Positions 38,473-52,000 of a stretch of DNA of 64,000 bases are shown piece by piece. The DNA is from Oxyruncus cristatus (lineage: Eukaryota > Chordata > Aves > Passeriformes > Cotingidae). A program made the translations under genes and the position numbers. Where the stretch lies: assembly GCA_013399855.1 (NCBI GenBank), contig VXAY01006182.1:36940-100939 (forward strand), given 5' to 3'. The stretch's first letter is position 1; the number at the start of each line of letters is the position of its first letter. Under the pieces are notes generated by a model. That model was not told where the DNA came from. It made no database searches and worked only from the letters and a program-made list of their open reading frames with translations.

Positions 38473-38941
38473 TGTTAATGCATGTTTATATCGTTGTACC
38501 CCAGTTATATTATATTTTTCCCCTCAGTTTTATCCCAAGTTTATTACAAATTTCTGATTGGTTAGATTTTGGTGCATTGCACCATTCTCCAATTATGGCT
38601 TGTTGCCACCCCTTATTGTAATATCCCCTCCTATAAATTCCTTGTTTGTACTTAGCCCAACCTACCCTATACCATATTTGTCAAGTCTATCCCAAGTTCC
38701 AGAACCTTCCCTACCGAACCCTATATAAGTCCCTGTTGTACTCCTCCGCTTCGGATTTGCTGTTACCCTGAGGGTTCTTCTGCACCCCGTGGGATTCCCT
38801 TTCTCCCCGTGGGATTCGTGCGCTTCTGCTCCTCCATCGGCCTAATGAAGCGCAGAGAGCTGTCTCACCACGAGTCAGCAGTCTGTTCAAGAACCCCAAC
38901 GCGAGTCCGTTGCCTCTTTCAGAAGGAACAGTTTGCGTTAG
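38473..38941 (+). mobile_element. Endogenous retrovirus LTR (gammaretrovirus-like), apparently alone
   Basis: The block opens TGTTAATGCATG and has an AT/C-rich U3, a TATA box CTATATAAG at 38721-38729 and a CpG-rich R/U5. A TGGGGGGCTCATCC sequence at 38942-38955 follows, resembling a tRNA-Pro primer-binding site. The expected poly(A) signal appears only as AATGAA (38844-38849), so it seems decayed. A 20-base period repeat (CCCCGTGGGATTC twice) lies at 38785-38820. I found no gag, pol or env coding sequence and no second LTR in the following 15 kb. The exact 3' edge of U5 is uncertain by about 10 bases. Confidence 0.6.
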
Positions 38942-38958
38942 TGGGGGGCTCATCCTCC
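38942..38958 (+). other. Primer-binding-site-like sequence after the LTR
   Basis: TGGGGGGCTCATCC differs only slightly from the TGGGGGCTCGTCC found in tRNA-Pro-primed retroviruses. Its place directly after U5 fixes the LTR orientation as plus and shows that some internal sequence remains. Confidence 0.45.
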
Positions 38959-39534
38959 TCAGCAAAGGGAACGGGACAGAGGTAGCTCATTCCATGGATT
39001 TAACACCATTAGTCCTTTTGAGGGCGTTATGCTGTGACTGAGCCGGCAACTTCCAACAGACTTCAGTATAATGCAGGTCTTGAATGTTCCCTGAGCAAGA
39101 CTTTGACTCGCTCCCGGTGATTTTCCCTCTTCTCCCAACTCCAGCTCTGTTTTCTCCTGCCTCAAGACCCGGCCTTGTTTCTGCACTTTTCCACCCCAGG
39201 TATTTTAAGGAGGAAATTCCATGTTCCCATGTTCCCTGCTGGGCTCTCACCTCTGGAACGAGCCCCCTGTTGCTGTCAGAAAAGGCTTCCCAGCCAATTA
39301 CCCCCATCCCCTAAGGACCCCAACCACCTATTCCAGGTGGGAAAGGGGAAGGCAGAGCTTACTGAGATGGCCATTTCCAGAGGGTGCTTTGGGAGCGGCT
39401 GTTCTGCCTGAGTGCTCCTCATCGTTCAGATACTCTTCCAATACAATAAGCCTGACTTCCAGGAGAGGACGAGTCCTCGTGGCTGCATCAGGAGTCAGCA
39501 GGAGCGGCTGGAGCTCTGTCTGCGTGAGGATCAG

Positions 39535-39664
39535 GTGAGCTCAGTCCATGTAAAGCTCAGGTAAACTCAGTCTTTGTAAAGCTCAGGTGAGTTCGGTCCA
39601 TGTAAAGCTCAGGTGAGGTCCATCCCTGTAAAGCTCAGGTGAGCTCAGTCCATGTAAAGCTCAG
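39535..39664 (+). repeat. 26-bp minisatellite, five copies
   Basis: Five units of exactly 26 bases, of the type GTGAGCTCAGTCCATGTAAA + GCTCAG, lie in a row. The last six bases are constant. Unit junctions recreate CAGGTGAG, an E-box and a splice-donor-like sequence. Confidence 0.9.
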
Positions 39665-41840
39665 GCCCAGGTGGTGCCAGACAAAGCTGCAACTGCAGGT
39701 GGAACCCAAGAATCCAAGCCAGTAAGAGCTGAACCAAACCTTTGTTCCACCTCAAATCACAAAGTGTTTGGACTTCAAACCAGTTTGGGGATTTTTGTTA
39801 GTTCGTTAGTTGTGAGTTTTTCTTTCTTTTTTTTGGGATGCAGCTGCTTCGGAGTTTAAAGGATTAGAAGCCTGAATTGCTGGGAATCTCACAGGAAAAC
39901 CTGCTTTTAAAATCTCCAGCTCTGAACTGGATGAATCTCTGACCCTAGGGCTCTTAACATTATTTTCTGTTCACTTTTTCTGCAGCAGGCAGGTGTTGCT
40001 ACCAGAGGCTTGGCATTTCCATCTGAACTGAGAAGGACCAGGACAGCTCAACTCCTGCTTCTTCAGCCTAACTCCAGATGTTTGCAGCATCTGGGCTCAC
40101 CAGACCATGATCAGGGTGTCTCTTAGTGCTGGGGAATAGCAAGTTAACTTGTATTTCTGTGTGTTTGTATTACATGTCAGACAAGAGAAGTGTGCAAGGT
40201 GCTACATCAAATAATACAGAAAATAATATAGAAATAATTCCTGCCCTGCCAATAGGCTCCATGGAGAGGTACAATGGAACAGCAGGACTGGATCAGCCCT
40301 GAGGTCAACTTATTGGGAGCTGCAGCTCCTTGGAGGAGGATCTGTGAGCAGTTACAAGGACCTTCTCGCAATCAGAGCGACAGAAAGCACAAAAAAACCC
40401 CCAGTTTCACTGCCGTTCTAACAAGCTGGAGGTTTTCTACGCTCTGGCTGGGAACTGGAATGAACATTTTCAGAGCAACTGAGAGGTGGTAAAAAAGGTG
40501 AAGAGCAGCCATGAAGATTTTGGAAACCAGTTGAGGAAAAGGCTGTGGAGGTGCTGAAAATAAAGAAAAGAAACTTCTGCTTGGTAGGAGAGAGAATAAG
40601 GAATCAGGAGGGAAGGCTCCGAGAGAGGGGGAGCAGACAGAATCGGGTTATATTTAGCAAGGTGGTAACCATAACAATATGTTGGAAGTCTGGCAGTGCT
40701 TCCCCTAAGAACACTTGAAATGCTGCAAACGAAGACAGGAAAATTACCAGATAATTTCCTGCAGGAACACATCCTTCACAGTTATGTTGAGCAAAGGAGA
40801 CGGGATAAGCTTGACTAAATCACTTGCCTTTTGTTAAACTTGCAAAGTTTAAAAAGGAGCAAAGCGAAGCAGCAAAAGGAGGCTTGGGACCCAAGTTCCA
40901 GGTCTTGGTGAGTCCCAGGGAAAGGCAGATGGACACATGGAAAACATGCAAACCAGCAGAGAGAAATTCTTCCAAACCCACTCTGTCACCAAAGGGCTTT
41001 CAGCCGCCAGTGCCGGGCATGTAGTGCCTGAGCTGGAACAAACTAAGCGGTGGTTTGGGTGGCCCTGGCAAGACTCTCGTATTTCCTGGTACAAGTCCTC
41101 TCGGAGCTTTCTGGCAGCTCCTGTTTCCTGGCTGAAGTTGTTCTGATGTCTCTCGTGGTTGTCTGTCCTGACACGTCCCTGCAGACACTGCCCCTCAATA
41201 GCTGGTGATGTGACAGACACGATGAGCGTGCCTGACACGAAGAGTGGGCGAATTCCAATCCTGGGAACATCTGGAGAGGTCCTTGCAAGGAGCAAAGGTG
41301 TTTTCTTCTCTGTGACAATGCCGGTTGTGCCAAATAGAAAGTCCTCAGTCCCGTCCCTGGCAGGGCTCGTGCCCCTCACACCTGCACTGGGGTCTGGCTT
41401 TATCCTCTGTGCCCTATGCCTTGGGCACCCACTCCCTCATTTTAATCCATTGGTTTGGGATTGCACTGGAAAAGTTCATCCCACTGCAGCACAGGGATGT
41501 CTCAGGTTGTAAACCAGGAAACCAGGCCTTGAAGAGCAAGGGAAGACCCTGGGCAGTGGGCTGCAGACTCCCTCCCTCTGGATTTTTATCCTGATTTCCC
41601 ACAAAACAATGTGTGAGCAAACCCTGGGAAGCTGAATGTTGTTTGTTGCTCCAGTTTCCCACCACAAAGGCTGGGATAAACAGGATACAGCCCCTGTGAT
41701 ACAACAGGGATCACATCTTTTCCTGATGCCACACTCTGCATTTCCCTCAGAGTTACATCTGGGATGGATTTGGACCCAGACGTCCCCTAAAATGTCCTGA
41801 CAACACCCATGGGAACACAAAGCAATGTGGGAAGGAAAGG

Positions 41841-41890
41841 TTAGGTTAGGTTAGGTTAGGTTGGGTTAGGTTAGGTTAGGTTAGGTTAGG
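41841..41890 (+). repeat. (TTAGG)10 microsatellite
   Basis: Ten pentamers lie in a row, the fifth being TTGGG. A GGGAAGG-rich stretch to about 41935 follows. The unit is the arthropod telomere motif rather than the vertebrate TTAGGG hexamer. Confidence 0.9.
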
Positions 41891-43789
41891 GAAGGTTTGG
41901 GAAGGGAAGGAAACGTTAGGGAAGGGAAGGGAAGGCACTGAACCCCACAGTCATGGACAGTAAAACTGCCCCCTTGGAATTTAGGCAAGGGGAAACATTT
42001 GAGGAAGATAAACAGTTCACCAACCTGTGCCCTTCCAGGACCCAAATCTATTGAGAAATTTAGAAAAGTTCAGTTCACTTCGTATTGTTACTGTATTTTT
42101 ATTTCTGCTCCGTGACCATGAAAACAAAAGCCCTCCTGATCGATTTTGAGTAGAAAAGGAAGGACAGTGGCCACATTCCATTTTATTCCTATGCCCAGGG
42201 AACAACAGAAAGGGTTGGAAAAGCAAGGTGTCCTTCTTGCCCCCTTCATTACCAAGGGGTTCAGAGCATTGAAAGAGGTTTTGGTATTTCTGGATACTTG
42301 ATCAAAGCCAAACCTCAACCTCTGAACCTCTTTCAGCTTGACCATTATTTCTCATAAGTGAGGTTTTAATTTTCATCTAATGCCAAGAAAAGTCTTTTAT
42401 TCTTCCCAGCTGGCCTCAGAGATAAGGGACTAAATCCTCAGACATTTAAGACGTGGAACAGCTCTGTCATGTGTTACTTTAGTGTCCCCCTCAAAGCCTT
42501 TCTCCTCTGCCCACTGATCTTTGATACAATGCAAAATAATCAGTCAGAAAAAAAAAGGGAAGCAATTTAAACTGGGGCTTTGAAGTTTAGCCACTGTTGC
42601 CCTTCATTTTCCAGCTATCTGAGAGGTATCTGTCCTGCAGGGTTAACTCACATCTACAATGGCTGATGTATTCCAGCAGGGAATACTCTTAGGCTGTGCT
42701 GGGAATTGGAAACTGCACTTCCACGGAGATCTGTCTCTGATTTCCCCCTCTCCAAGAAGGCTTTTCCATACTCTGCCAACTGTCTCCTCCCTCCAAATGT
42801 CACTGTTATTACGCTGTACGCAGAGCAATGACTCCCAGCTTGATCTTTGCTGTGCCTACATCAGGTGTACTGCAGGAAAGCATTTCCCTCCCAAACATCC
42901 GGGTATTCCAGGGGCAAGAGCTGGCATCCAGCTCTGCAAAGCTTACCATCCTAGACATCTCAAATGGCATCTTAGTCACAGTTACAGAAGCACACTGAAC
43001 TCAGTCAAGGGTCAGGAAAATACAGGAACATGCAACCTAAAATACCCACCTGAATTTGTGCAGATGGACATTTCAGGGATAATGCCTGAACTGCACAAGA
43101 ATCTGTCTTTAGGCAGCACTGGATTGCCTTTATGTGAGATTACAAACTTAACCCCAAATGGCAATTTATTCTATTACCTAAAACAAGTGAAATATTTGTT
43201 CTCATGCCTGCTTTTTTTGTCATTGTTCAGTCTGGTTTGGTTTCCAGCATCTTCCCTTTCCCAAGACACAGCCCAACACGTCATCCAGGTGACAGGAGAG
43301 GTGCCAGCAGGACTTGGAAAGAGCAGCAACAACGTGGCACCGGCCTGAAAAGAAATCCTTCTCCCAAAGAACCCAACTCAGACTTTCCCTGGGCAATCCA
43401 ATCCTGCCCATGTTCTCTGACACCAGAGGGTGCCAGTGACTGGGAAACCACGGCCTTGGCAGCCTTGCGCGATTCCAGAGATCCCTGGCTCCCAGAAGAC
43501 AGTGGGATACACACAGAGGAAAAACCTGGCTTTTACTTTGAGCTCCCTCCTTGGAAGGAGAGATATTAACCATTGGCAGAGCTCGGCAGAGCTGGGCACA
43601 GAACCCCAGCACTGGCCCACAGGGATTCCAGGGAAACAGCCCCATTTTCCATGGGTACCTGTGGTGTGAGACAGTGGGAAGGGAAGGGATCCACTTTTCG
43701 GAAGGCACAGCTTGCCTGTAAAGCATCTCTCTGTGTTCTTAACCAACATCCACACCAAGAGGCTTTCAAGGCCTTTTTCAGGATCATGC

Positions 43790-43896
43790 AATCATGGAAT
43801 CATTTAGGGTGGAAAAGCCCTCTCAAACCATGGCGTCCAACCAATCTCCCAGCACTGCCAAGGCCAAACTAACCCATGTCCCCAAGCAAAGGCAAA
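43790..43896 (-). mobile_element. CR1 LINE fragment
   Basis: Antisense: ATCATGGAATCATTTAGGGT and CCCAGCACTGCCAAGGCCA. Confidence 0.7.
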
Positions 43897-44941
43897 ATTG
43901 AGAGGACCAGTTCCTCATCTAAAATAAAACTTTTCAACATCATTAGTCAGCTGAAGGTTTGGTCTAAAATCTTTTATTTGACAGAGAAGATAAAAATAAC
44001 TCATTCTTTTCTATTCACCTTTTATCACCTGTCCCAGCAATGGCAAATTTACCCCCTTTTTCTCCTGTCAGCCACCTGGGAAGACCAAAGCCAGGCAACA
44101 ACACCAAGCTAGAGCTTGTTCTGTCTTGCATGATCTGAACATATGTATGACATGAATTTCCATTGCATAACCAGCAATGCAATTCCCAGACCAAGCCATG
44201 GATCATAGCCCCACTGAAAGAGTAGCAAGGTTGCACATTTGAAATAAAGGGCACTGTTTGCTCTGGAAACTTCTTTAATGATCGATTAATGTAATTAGCT
44301 GAGTGTGCAGAGAGTCCCCCTGTCAGGGGTGTGGACTTACTGGCTCTAATGAAGCTGAAACTTTGGGATGAGGTTTTATTTCTCTGTTTATTTGACAGTC
44401 ACTTCTGACAGCAGAGCTCCCTTTGGTACTGCAACAAATTCCTGAGCTCTGCTGGCATGTCAGGCAGAAATAACCTGTTCCACAGACAGTTTGGAGGGAC
44501 AGGAGCTGGGAGACATGGCAGAGACAAGCAGGATTGTAGGACTGAAGAGCTAGCCTTGATGTGCTTGAGTGAGACATATGTTATGCAGGAATTAGACTTT
44601 AATCTCAGCTGGGTGACATTTTCCCAGCTGCAGAAGTGTCACTGATGGGAAGAATTCGGTGCTTGGCAAACTCCCCAGAAGAGGATGTCGCCAGGAACGG
44701 CTGGTGACAAGTTAGGTCAGGACTGCAGTGCCCTGTGGAGCCCTGAGACTGAACTAAGGGCTGGTGCAAGTCAGGGGTGAGTTTGCAGAACCGTGTGTGG
44801 GCAGCTCATGCCCTGCCCTGACACAGAGAGTTCAGAACACACCCTAAAAACCCTGAGGGCATTTCTGCCACACACAGCTTGTGACTAAAACCTGTGCTCT
44901 GCAGCTTCTCCTTCAATGCAGGCATTTAAACTGAGCTTGCA

Positions 44942-45310
44942 GAATCACAGACTGACAGAGTCATTTAGGATGGAAAATCCCTCTAAAGCCATCGAGTCCA
45001 ACCATCCCCCAGTGCTGCCAAGGCTACCTCTGATGCATGTCCCCAAATGCCACATCCACACAGCTGTTAAATCCCTCCAGGAGTGAGGACTCCACCCCTG
45101 CCCTGAGCAGATGTGCCAGGGCTGGACAGCCCTTTCCAGGAAGGAGTTTTCCCAATATCCAACCTAAACCTCCTCTGGCACAACATGAGACTGTTTCCTC
45201 TTGTCCTGCACTTGTTCCTTGGGAGAAGGGACTGATCCCACGTCACGACTTTTGGCAGCCTGAAATAGCTCCATCAGCCCCTGGAATTGTGGCTCCCCAG
45301 GAGCTGATCC
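44942..45310 (-). mobile_element. CR1 LINE fragment
   Basis: Antisense and longer than most: GAATCACAGACTGACAGAGT, AGTGCTGCCAAGGCTACC, AGGAAGGAGTTTTCCCAATA. Confidence 0.75.
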
Positions 45311-45961
45311 TCTGTGCACATCTCTCCTTGGCCACAGCACAGGAAAGATGGTTCAAGAAAAGAAAATCATAACAAAGCCCAAGTCATTTCAAACTGAAGA
45401 ACAGCCCTCCAGCACAGCCTGTTCCCATGGATGCTCCTCGTGATTCCCAGGGTGATGGATGGGGTTTGATAGGCACAGTGACTGAGAGAAGTCCCTGCCT
45501 GCCAGAACATCCACAGCTCTGTTTACTGACTTCCAAACTGCAATATAATCTTGGTTATTGGTAAAGCCAGTGTTGCCCAGGCTGATGGGCTCTGTGAAGC
45601 ACAGCTGAAGGCCTTAGAGGAGGGGTGGCAGCTCAGCCTCGCACTGCTGGTGCGTATTAAAGGTCACTGCTGTACTGCTGTGCTGCTTTTCTTCCTCTCT
45701 GCCTTTAAATTGCTCCGCTTTGAGCCTTGCAGACAGAAGCAATCAACGAAATCCACAAACATGCATGTTAGGAAATAAAGAGATAACAGGAGAGCTTGAA
45801 ATAATTCACACTAAAGGAAATACTAGAGTTACTAAAGGGGATACCAGCTTGAGGACTCTCAGGTCCAACAGCTGTTCCTATGTCAGCTTTCCTTCCTCTT
45901 GCATCTCCCAGACTTTCTAATGTGGGTAATTATACTTATTTTAACTGAACCTTAATACCTT

Positions 45962-46014
45962 CCCTTGAGCAGGAGGTTGGACCAGGTGGCCTCCAGAGGT
46001 GTCTGCCAACCTTT
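45962..46014 (+). mobile_element. CR1-like tail fragment
   Basis: GAGGTTGGACCAGGTGGCCT followed by CCAGAGGTGTCTGCCAACC matches a CR1 3' end. It is short. Confidence 0.5.
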
Positions 46015-49000
46015 TTTTGATCTTTTTTCCCCGTGATTGTATTTTACAGCAGCCTGACTGCCACAGAGACTGAATGACTCGTCCACATAGTAAGTGAACA
46101 TGAAACACTGAATGTAGAAGGTCAGATGCTGCCACAAAAGAAAAGCTGAAGGTCTTGAATGTGTGATCAAGATGGGAGTAACAGGATGGTCTGCTGAGCC
46201 TGAGAGAGCCTGGGAGTTGGAAACTTGGAGTTTCCACCTCTGGAGATGCCCCAGACAGGAAAATTGCCATCAGTCAGAACCTGTGGCACCAGCTCTGTGC
46301 GTGGCATTAATTCAGATTCCCCCAGGCCCAGTGTGATTGTTTTGGTGCTCCCAGTGGCACCTTTACCTGTGAAAGCTGCATCTGTGGCTGCTGACACACT
46401 GTGGGATCCCTTGGGGGAGCAGGGGATCCAGGTGTCCTAAAATAGAGGTGAGAAGCACACCAGGAGGGTCCATGTGTGGATGGGAGAAGATGGAGACACA
46501 GCTCTGCTTGTACCTGAATACGGCAGAGTGGAGACACAAACATGATCAACAGGGTAAATGGGGCAAACAAAGGTAACTCTGGTTACTTTGGTTACTAAAA
46601 TCTTTTATTTCCTTAAGAGGTTGTAAATAACTGACAAAGCTGTCTGGGAAAAAAAACAAAATTTGAGATGCTAATGTATTTATTTTATTATGCAGCCACT
46701 GCGGAAACCTTTCTGTGAATTAAAAACAGCCTAAGAAGGGAGAAAGGATTTCAGCATTTCCCAGAGCAATGGTCTCAACAGAAGAAAGGGCAATAAAAGT
46801 CTAAGTTACATTGACAATCTTTGTTTTCTAACAGTCATGGACTCTAAATGAAAGGAATGACATCTGAAATATATAATTTATTTTCTTAAGATTATACTGG
46901 GCCAACCTACTTATGTAGGCAAATGAAAAACTTTAGGCTTCCATTTGGAAAATAATAAGATTGAACAAGATGTCAACTGGGCAAATATCATCCTTACACA
47001 GATTTATTTATTTATTCATTCCCAGGCTGGGATGTCTCCATCAGATTGCACTACTGGAGAAATGGTGGGGAGGAAGATCACTGGGAATCTCCTTTGCAAT
47101 CCTGGACACAAATATCCTGGACAGACTGAAACTTCGGTTCAGTGAAGTATTTTGTTTGATGTTACAAAACACAGAGTGATTGGTGATTATAATTCATTAC
47201 AAATGTTCCCAGAGCGTTTCTCACAGGTCTGAGTGTCTGACTGGGATGAGAAACAGGAAGTTCTCCCTGCAAAGGGATTTCTTAGGACCAGGGAATTTCA
47301 AAACAGCTCCCAGAGCCATAGAGGGGTAGATTCTGTCTGGCATCCCGGAGGTGCCAAGGACTGAAGTATTTATGAGGGAGGTAATTAAGTGTTTGGGAAT
47401 AAGGAGTAGCTGGGAAATGCACAGCTGAGGTGCAAACTGAGCAGTTCTGCTTTGTACAGGCTTGTGGAGGGGAGCTGATGGAAAAGGAAGGAACAGCAGT
47501 GTCACACACGGGTTTGAACATCCAGGTAGGAGATTTAAGGTTTCTGATACTTTTTTTTCTTCACTCTGTGAAATTTTGTTTCCAGAATTATCATGTTTTA
47601 TGATGTGCTTTATGATCATACTCCTTTCTCCTGAGGCCTTCTGAGCCCCGTTCACCAAAGGCACAGTTCAGGGGGTGAACTGTGACATGCCAGGAATGAC
47701 TTATCCATGAGCTGGCTGGAGGAGGCTCTTTGCTTTCCAAATGTTAAGTGAAACAAATGTTCCAGATGAGCTTTGTTACACAGGCCCTGAAATCTGAGTG
47801 CTTTTCATCTCCTTGGAAAGAAACTTTATTGGATTCTTCCTCAACTCTGTTTTGTTCTTCAGTTAAAATCTTCATCCCTGGGATGAAAGGTCATTTTTTT
47901 TCCTGCTTTGCTGCATCTCTTTGTTTTTCATTTAACCTTGTAAAGAATTGACTAAGCTGAGGTGGTCGGGGAAAATGAAATATGAACTCTAGACATAATT
48001 TGCTCTGCTGATGAGCAATTGAATTGCTCTGGCCTTTCAGTACCTACCTTGGGTTCAAGAGGAGAGAGAAAAAAGAAAGAAGAAAGATTCCTACTCCAAA
48101 CAAACTGGGAAGAATTTGCTTTGCAGTGGTGGTTCCTACAGGGCTAATGAGGTTCTGAGCCAGCCTTAGTTTGTTGATACAGAATACATGATGCCCTGTG
48201 CTCCTCGAAGGCAGATGGCCTCATTAGCATGACAAAGTGTTAATTGCCCAGATTATTTTAAGTGTAAAGAAGAAGAATTCTACCTTTATGTGTCAAGGCT
48301 AAGTCTTCTGCTAAGTATCTTATTAAGACAACAAAACTCCTCTTAGGACTCTCTTTTGGGACTCTTTCTCCATATTTCAGTTTGCCCAGGCAGGTCTCTT
48401 ACACCTTCATCCCACTGTTCACACAGTGTGAGGCCACACCTGCCTCTTCCAAAGCTCTTCCCCTTGGAATGGACCAACATTCCTGCCTGTTCAAACCCAA
48501 TTTGCACATTCAGGGCACAGAAATAGTGGGATGTCTGTGCCCAAGTTCCCTACCTGGAACTACCTGGGGGTCTGTTGTGTTTCCCTTCTGAGGTTTCATA
48601 TTAAAGACAAATGGGGGGAAAAGGGAGAAATGGCAGCTGTCAGTCAGTGTTGATTGGCTCACAGTGTGAATATAAACCAGCTCTTCTGGACTGGAAGGAT
48701 TTATCCCGGGGGAACAAAGCTCTGCCTGGGGGTGGGTGATGCCACAGTCTTTCCAAAGTGATGTGTCACCATGAGTTGAGGGTGATGGTGCCAGGCCAGC
48801 AGTAGGTGAGTGAATGTGGCAGGACAGACCTACACCTGATAAACACTCTCTGTTCCACCATTCCCAGTGCCACAGCCAGTGGGAGCCAGCTGGGTTCTTC
48901 CCCTTCCATGAGTTTTTGTCCAAGGGCATGAAAGAAGCCTGTGCTTCTTCACACTGTGGACTTTGTCACCACTTCTTGGTGGCTGGGAGTGCAAAGAGCT

Positions 49001-52000
49001 GCTAGACAAAGTGCCTTCTCTCAAGTTTCCTTTCAGAGGCTCCTCAGAGTACTTCATTAGACAAGCACATATTCTTTCTCCAGTTCACTGTAGAAATATT
49101 CTGCTTCACCTGCCCACATTCCAGCTGTAACAGATGTTCAGTGGGTGCTGGGCAGAGCTTTGGCCTAGGGCAGCACCAGCTCAGCAGGAAGAGATGAATG
49201 GCATCCACCATTCCCCATGGCATTTCCACTGCTCTCCAGCTGGAACAACCTTGTGACACCTCAGTTAAAGAGGTGGCTTTGAAAAGACTGTTCCCTGCAG
49301 CAGCCCAAAACGAAGATCCTGTGGGTGTGGGTGCTTGGGAATAAAACCAGCCAATCCATCCACATGGGGCTGGGATATTGGAACAAGACCACATGAACCA
49401 GTGTGGTGGTTACTGGGAGGGAGGGATGGATGGAGGGATGGATGGATGGATGGATGGATGGATGGATGGATGGATGGATGGATGGATGGATGGATGGATG
49501 GATGGATGGATGGACAGACGGACATGGATGGATCCTCCAGTGCTGGACGACCCTACAGGGGCTGGTTCTGGTGTTTGCACATTCCTGGGCAGATCTGGGT
49601 AAAGAACAGCAGGGAATGGAGAGAGGAGTGGAGCCATTGGAATGCCAAGCCGTGCAGAAAACACTGTTGGTAAGATTGTTACTTCCCTCTCTGCCCCTTC
49701 GCCCTTCTCCAATGTTTTTTTCCAGCTCATTTCTCAAAGCCATTTTGAACCTGTCAGCAGTGAACAGAGATGGGATGGAAGTCCTGGGATGATGATATCC
49801 CTTGGAAACGGAACCTAACAAAGCACACTGCAACTCAGAACCAGTGCACGCTGGAACAGGCAAATGTGGCTCGTGGGCCTTTGGGAAGTCAGGGAGCCCC
49901 TCTGGAAGCAGGTAGGAATGGGCTGTCCTTGGGATAAACATCCACATTCAGTCTGCCTTCCTTTCAAGTTTGCCATTGTCCCTGTGGATAAACCTACCCA
50001 AGATTTCACCAGACTATATTGGATTTTGAGTGTGGAAGTTCCAAGTCATCCTGCTGTCATTTGCTGTCACTCAGAGTTTAAGATCTCCCCACACTGCTGG
50101 TGACAAACAAGCAGCAGTCGTCCCTCTGTGCTCCCTGGGCTGCTCCACCTCACAGTGGGATGACTCAACCCAGCCATGTTGTCAAGATGAGCACGATTTC
50201 ACAATGAAATAATCAGTCACTTCTTAAAAAAAGGGCAAATTTACTCAGCCACTTGGAAAAAAAAAGCAAAGTGCAGCCTAAAATTCCTTTTATTTACAAG
50301 GAAACATTTGTGGGAAACAAAGCATGAGTAAGATTATTAGAACTGTAATCAAACAAGAGAGTCAAACCCACAGATTGGCACAACATAGAGAAGGAGGCTT
50401 TGGGAGAGACAGCATAGAGAGATCCTAAAGGATTTTTTTCCACTGCAAGCCCTAGGGACACCCCTCCTTAATTTGCTGCCTAACAGGAAGCTCTCTCCAG
50501 AAGCCCCTCTGTTTACCGACGAATGAAAGCTGGGCCTCAGGAAAAGGTCGAGCTGATTTTCCCAGTAAAATACTCTGCACACGCAGTGCAGGCAGAGATC
50601 CTGAAGTCTGAGCCTCAGTACAAATGGGAAAAAACAATTTTCTGAGTATGTCAGGGGAAAAGCCCAGAGGAGATTCTGTCTGCAGCCAAGGAAAGCTGGA
50701 GTCTGGCTCTAGTCCTGAATTATATCCCTCTCTGGCACTTGCCAAACATCTCAGCTCTCCAGATACTGTGACATCCAAATACCATTCTGCATTTCAGTAC
50801 CATCCCTGCTCTATACAGTTCTTGGCATGTTTTCAATAGCTTCCCTAACCCCACATCCGAATTCCCTCAGATAGGGTTCAATAGCTCGCTGAGAGGCAGA
50901 TAATCCACCCTTTGTCACCATGGATTGAGGCCTGTCTCAAAAAAAAGAACAACTCCATTGCATCAGAGAAAAGCAGTAAGGAATAAATTTGCCACTGCTA
51001 AAAAGGCTTGACTGGGTCAGAGCTTTGTGTGCTGAAACAAAGAGTTTAAGACCCTGGAACATGTTTGGATTGCAGAGAAAATTCCATTCAGGCTCTGGAA
51101 TGCACTGGGATCACTGGTGGTTTGCAGATCATGTCTTATGCCAGAGGAAGATCAGATCCTTACAGAGCACCTGCCCTGCTCTGGAGCTAATTCCACATGA
51201 TCTCTTATCTTTTTGAGGTGTCTGTGTCAGACAGAAGACAATGCCAAGGGGAAGACAACCATTCCCAGCTCAGTCATCCACTCATTTCTCCACGGCAGAG
51301 CTTTAATCCAACTGGGAGCCCAAGGTGCAATGGGAGCTGGAAAAAAAAGTTCCAGGAGACAACTTTCCCACTCGCCAGCAGCGTGAGGGAGAACTGCTCT
51401 GTGTCCTTAGGGACAGGTTTGAAGGCTTTGTTCTCCCCCAGCAGCGACAGACACACACTGCAAAACCTGATCTACAGAGGTTTGTTGGAGACTAAACACA
51501 TCTGCTTTGGCCTTGCTCAGCCTTCCCTCACGGTCCCGTTCCATGAATGTTCATGCCAGGGAGTTCTCAGCAACCCATCTCTTTGTGAAAGTCAGATTTA
51601 TGTCTGTTTTCTGAAGTTTAGACAGCAAGTAAAATTTATATGAGCGTGGCTTGTGATGTTCAGGGAGACTGTTTCAGGGGTGTAAACCAGGCCACTTACT
51701 GATAAGATTTTTAAAAACAAGAAGTGCAGCTCGAATTGCAAGGCAATAAACACAAAGAATCTTGTAGAATAATTTCGAGCCTGTGAATCATCACAACCTG
51801 CTCCTGGCTATTCACTGGAAAAAAGAAGAAACTTCCCTGTCTGAGCTCTTTGTTCATGCATTTGGTTTGCTTCCAGGAACAACAGTGAAACGGTGTGTTC
51901 TTCAGTTCCCTTCCTAAACTCTGCTGGAAGTGGACACAAGTGTCAGGTGATTTCACCAGACTTGTTATGATGACATTTTATTTTCTTTCCATTAAAAACA

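Noticed and set aside
38958..39400. Possible retroviral leader or gag after the LTR
   Set aside because: I see no gag-like frame or motif; only the short primer-binding-site-like sequence is supported.
42659..43348. Open frame of 229 codons on the plus strand
   Set aside because: Long for its surroundings, but I see no recognisable motif, no domain-like conservation pattern, and no promoter or poly(A) context. Probably chance.
49261..49947. Minus-strand frame of 228 codons with an HPSI repeat
   Set aside because: The repeat is the translated (GGAT)n microsatellite and the rest has no family resemblance.
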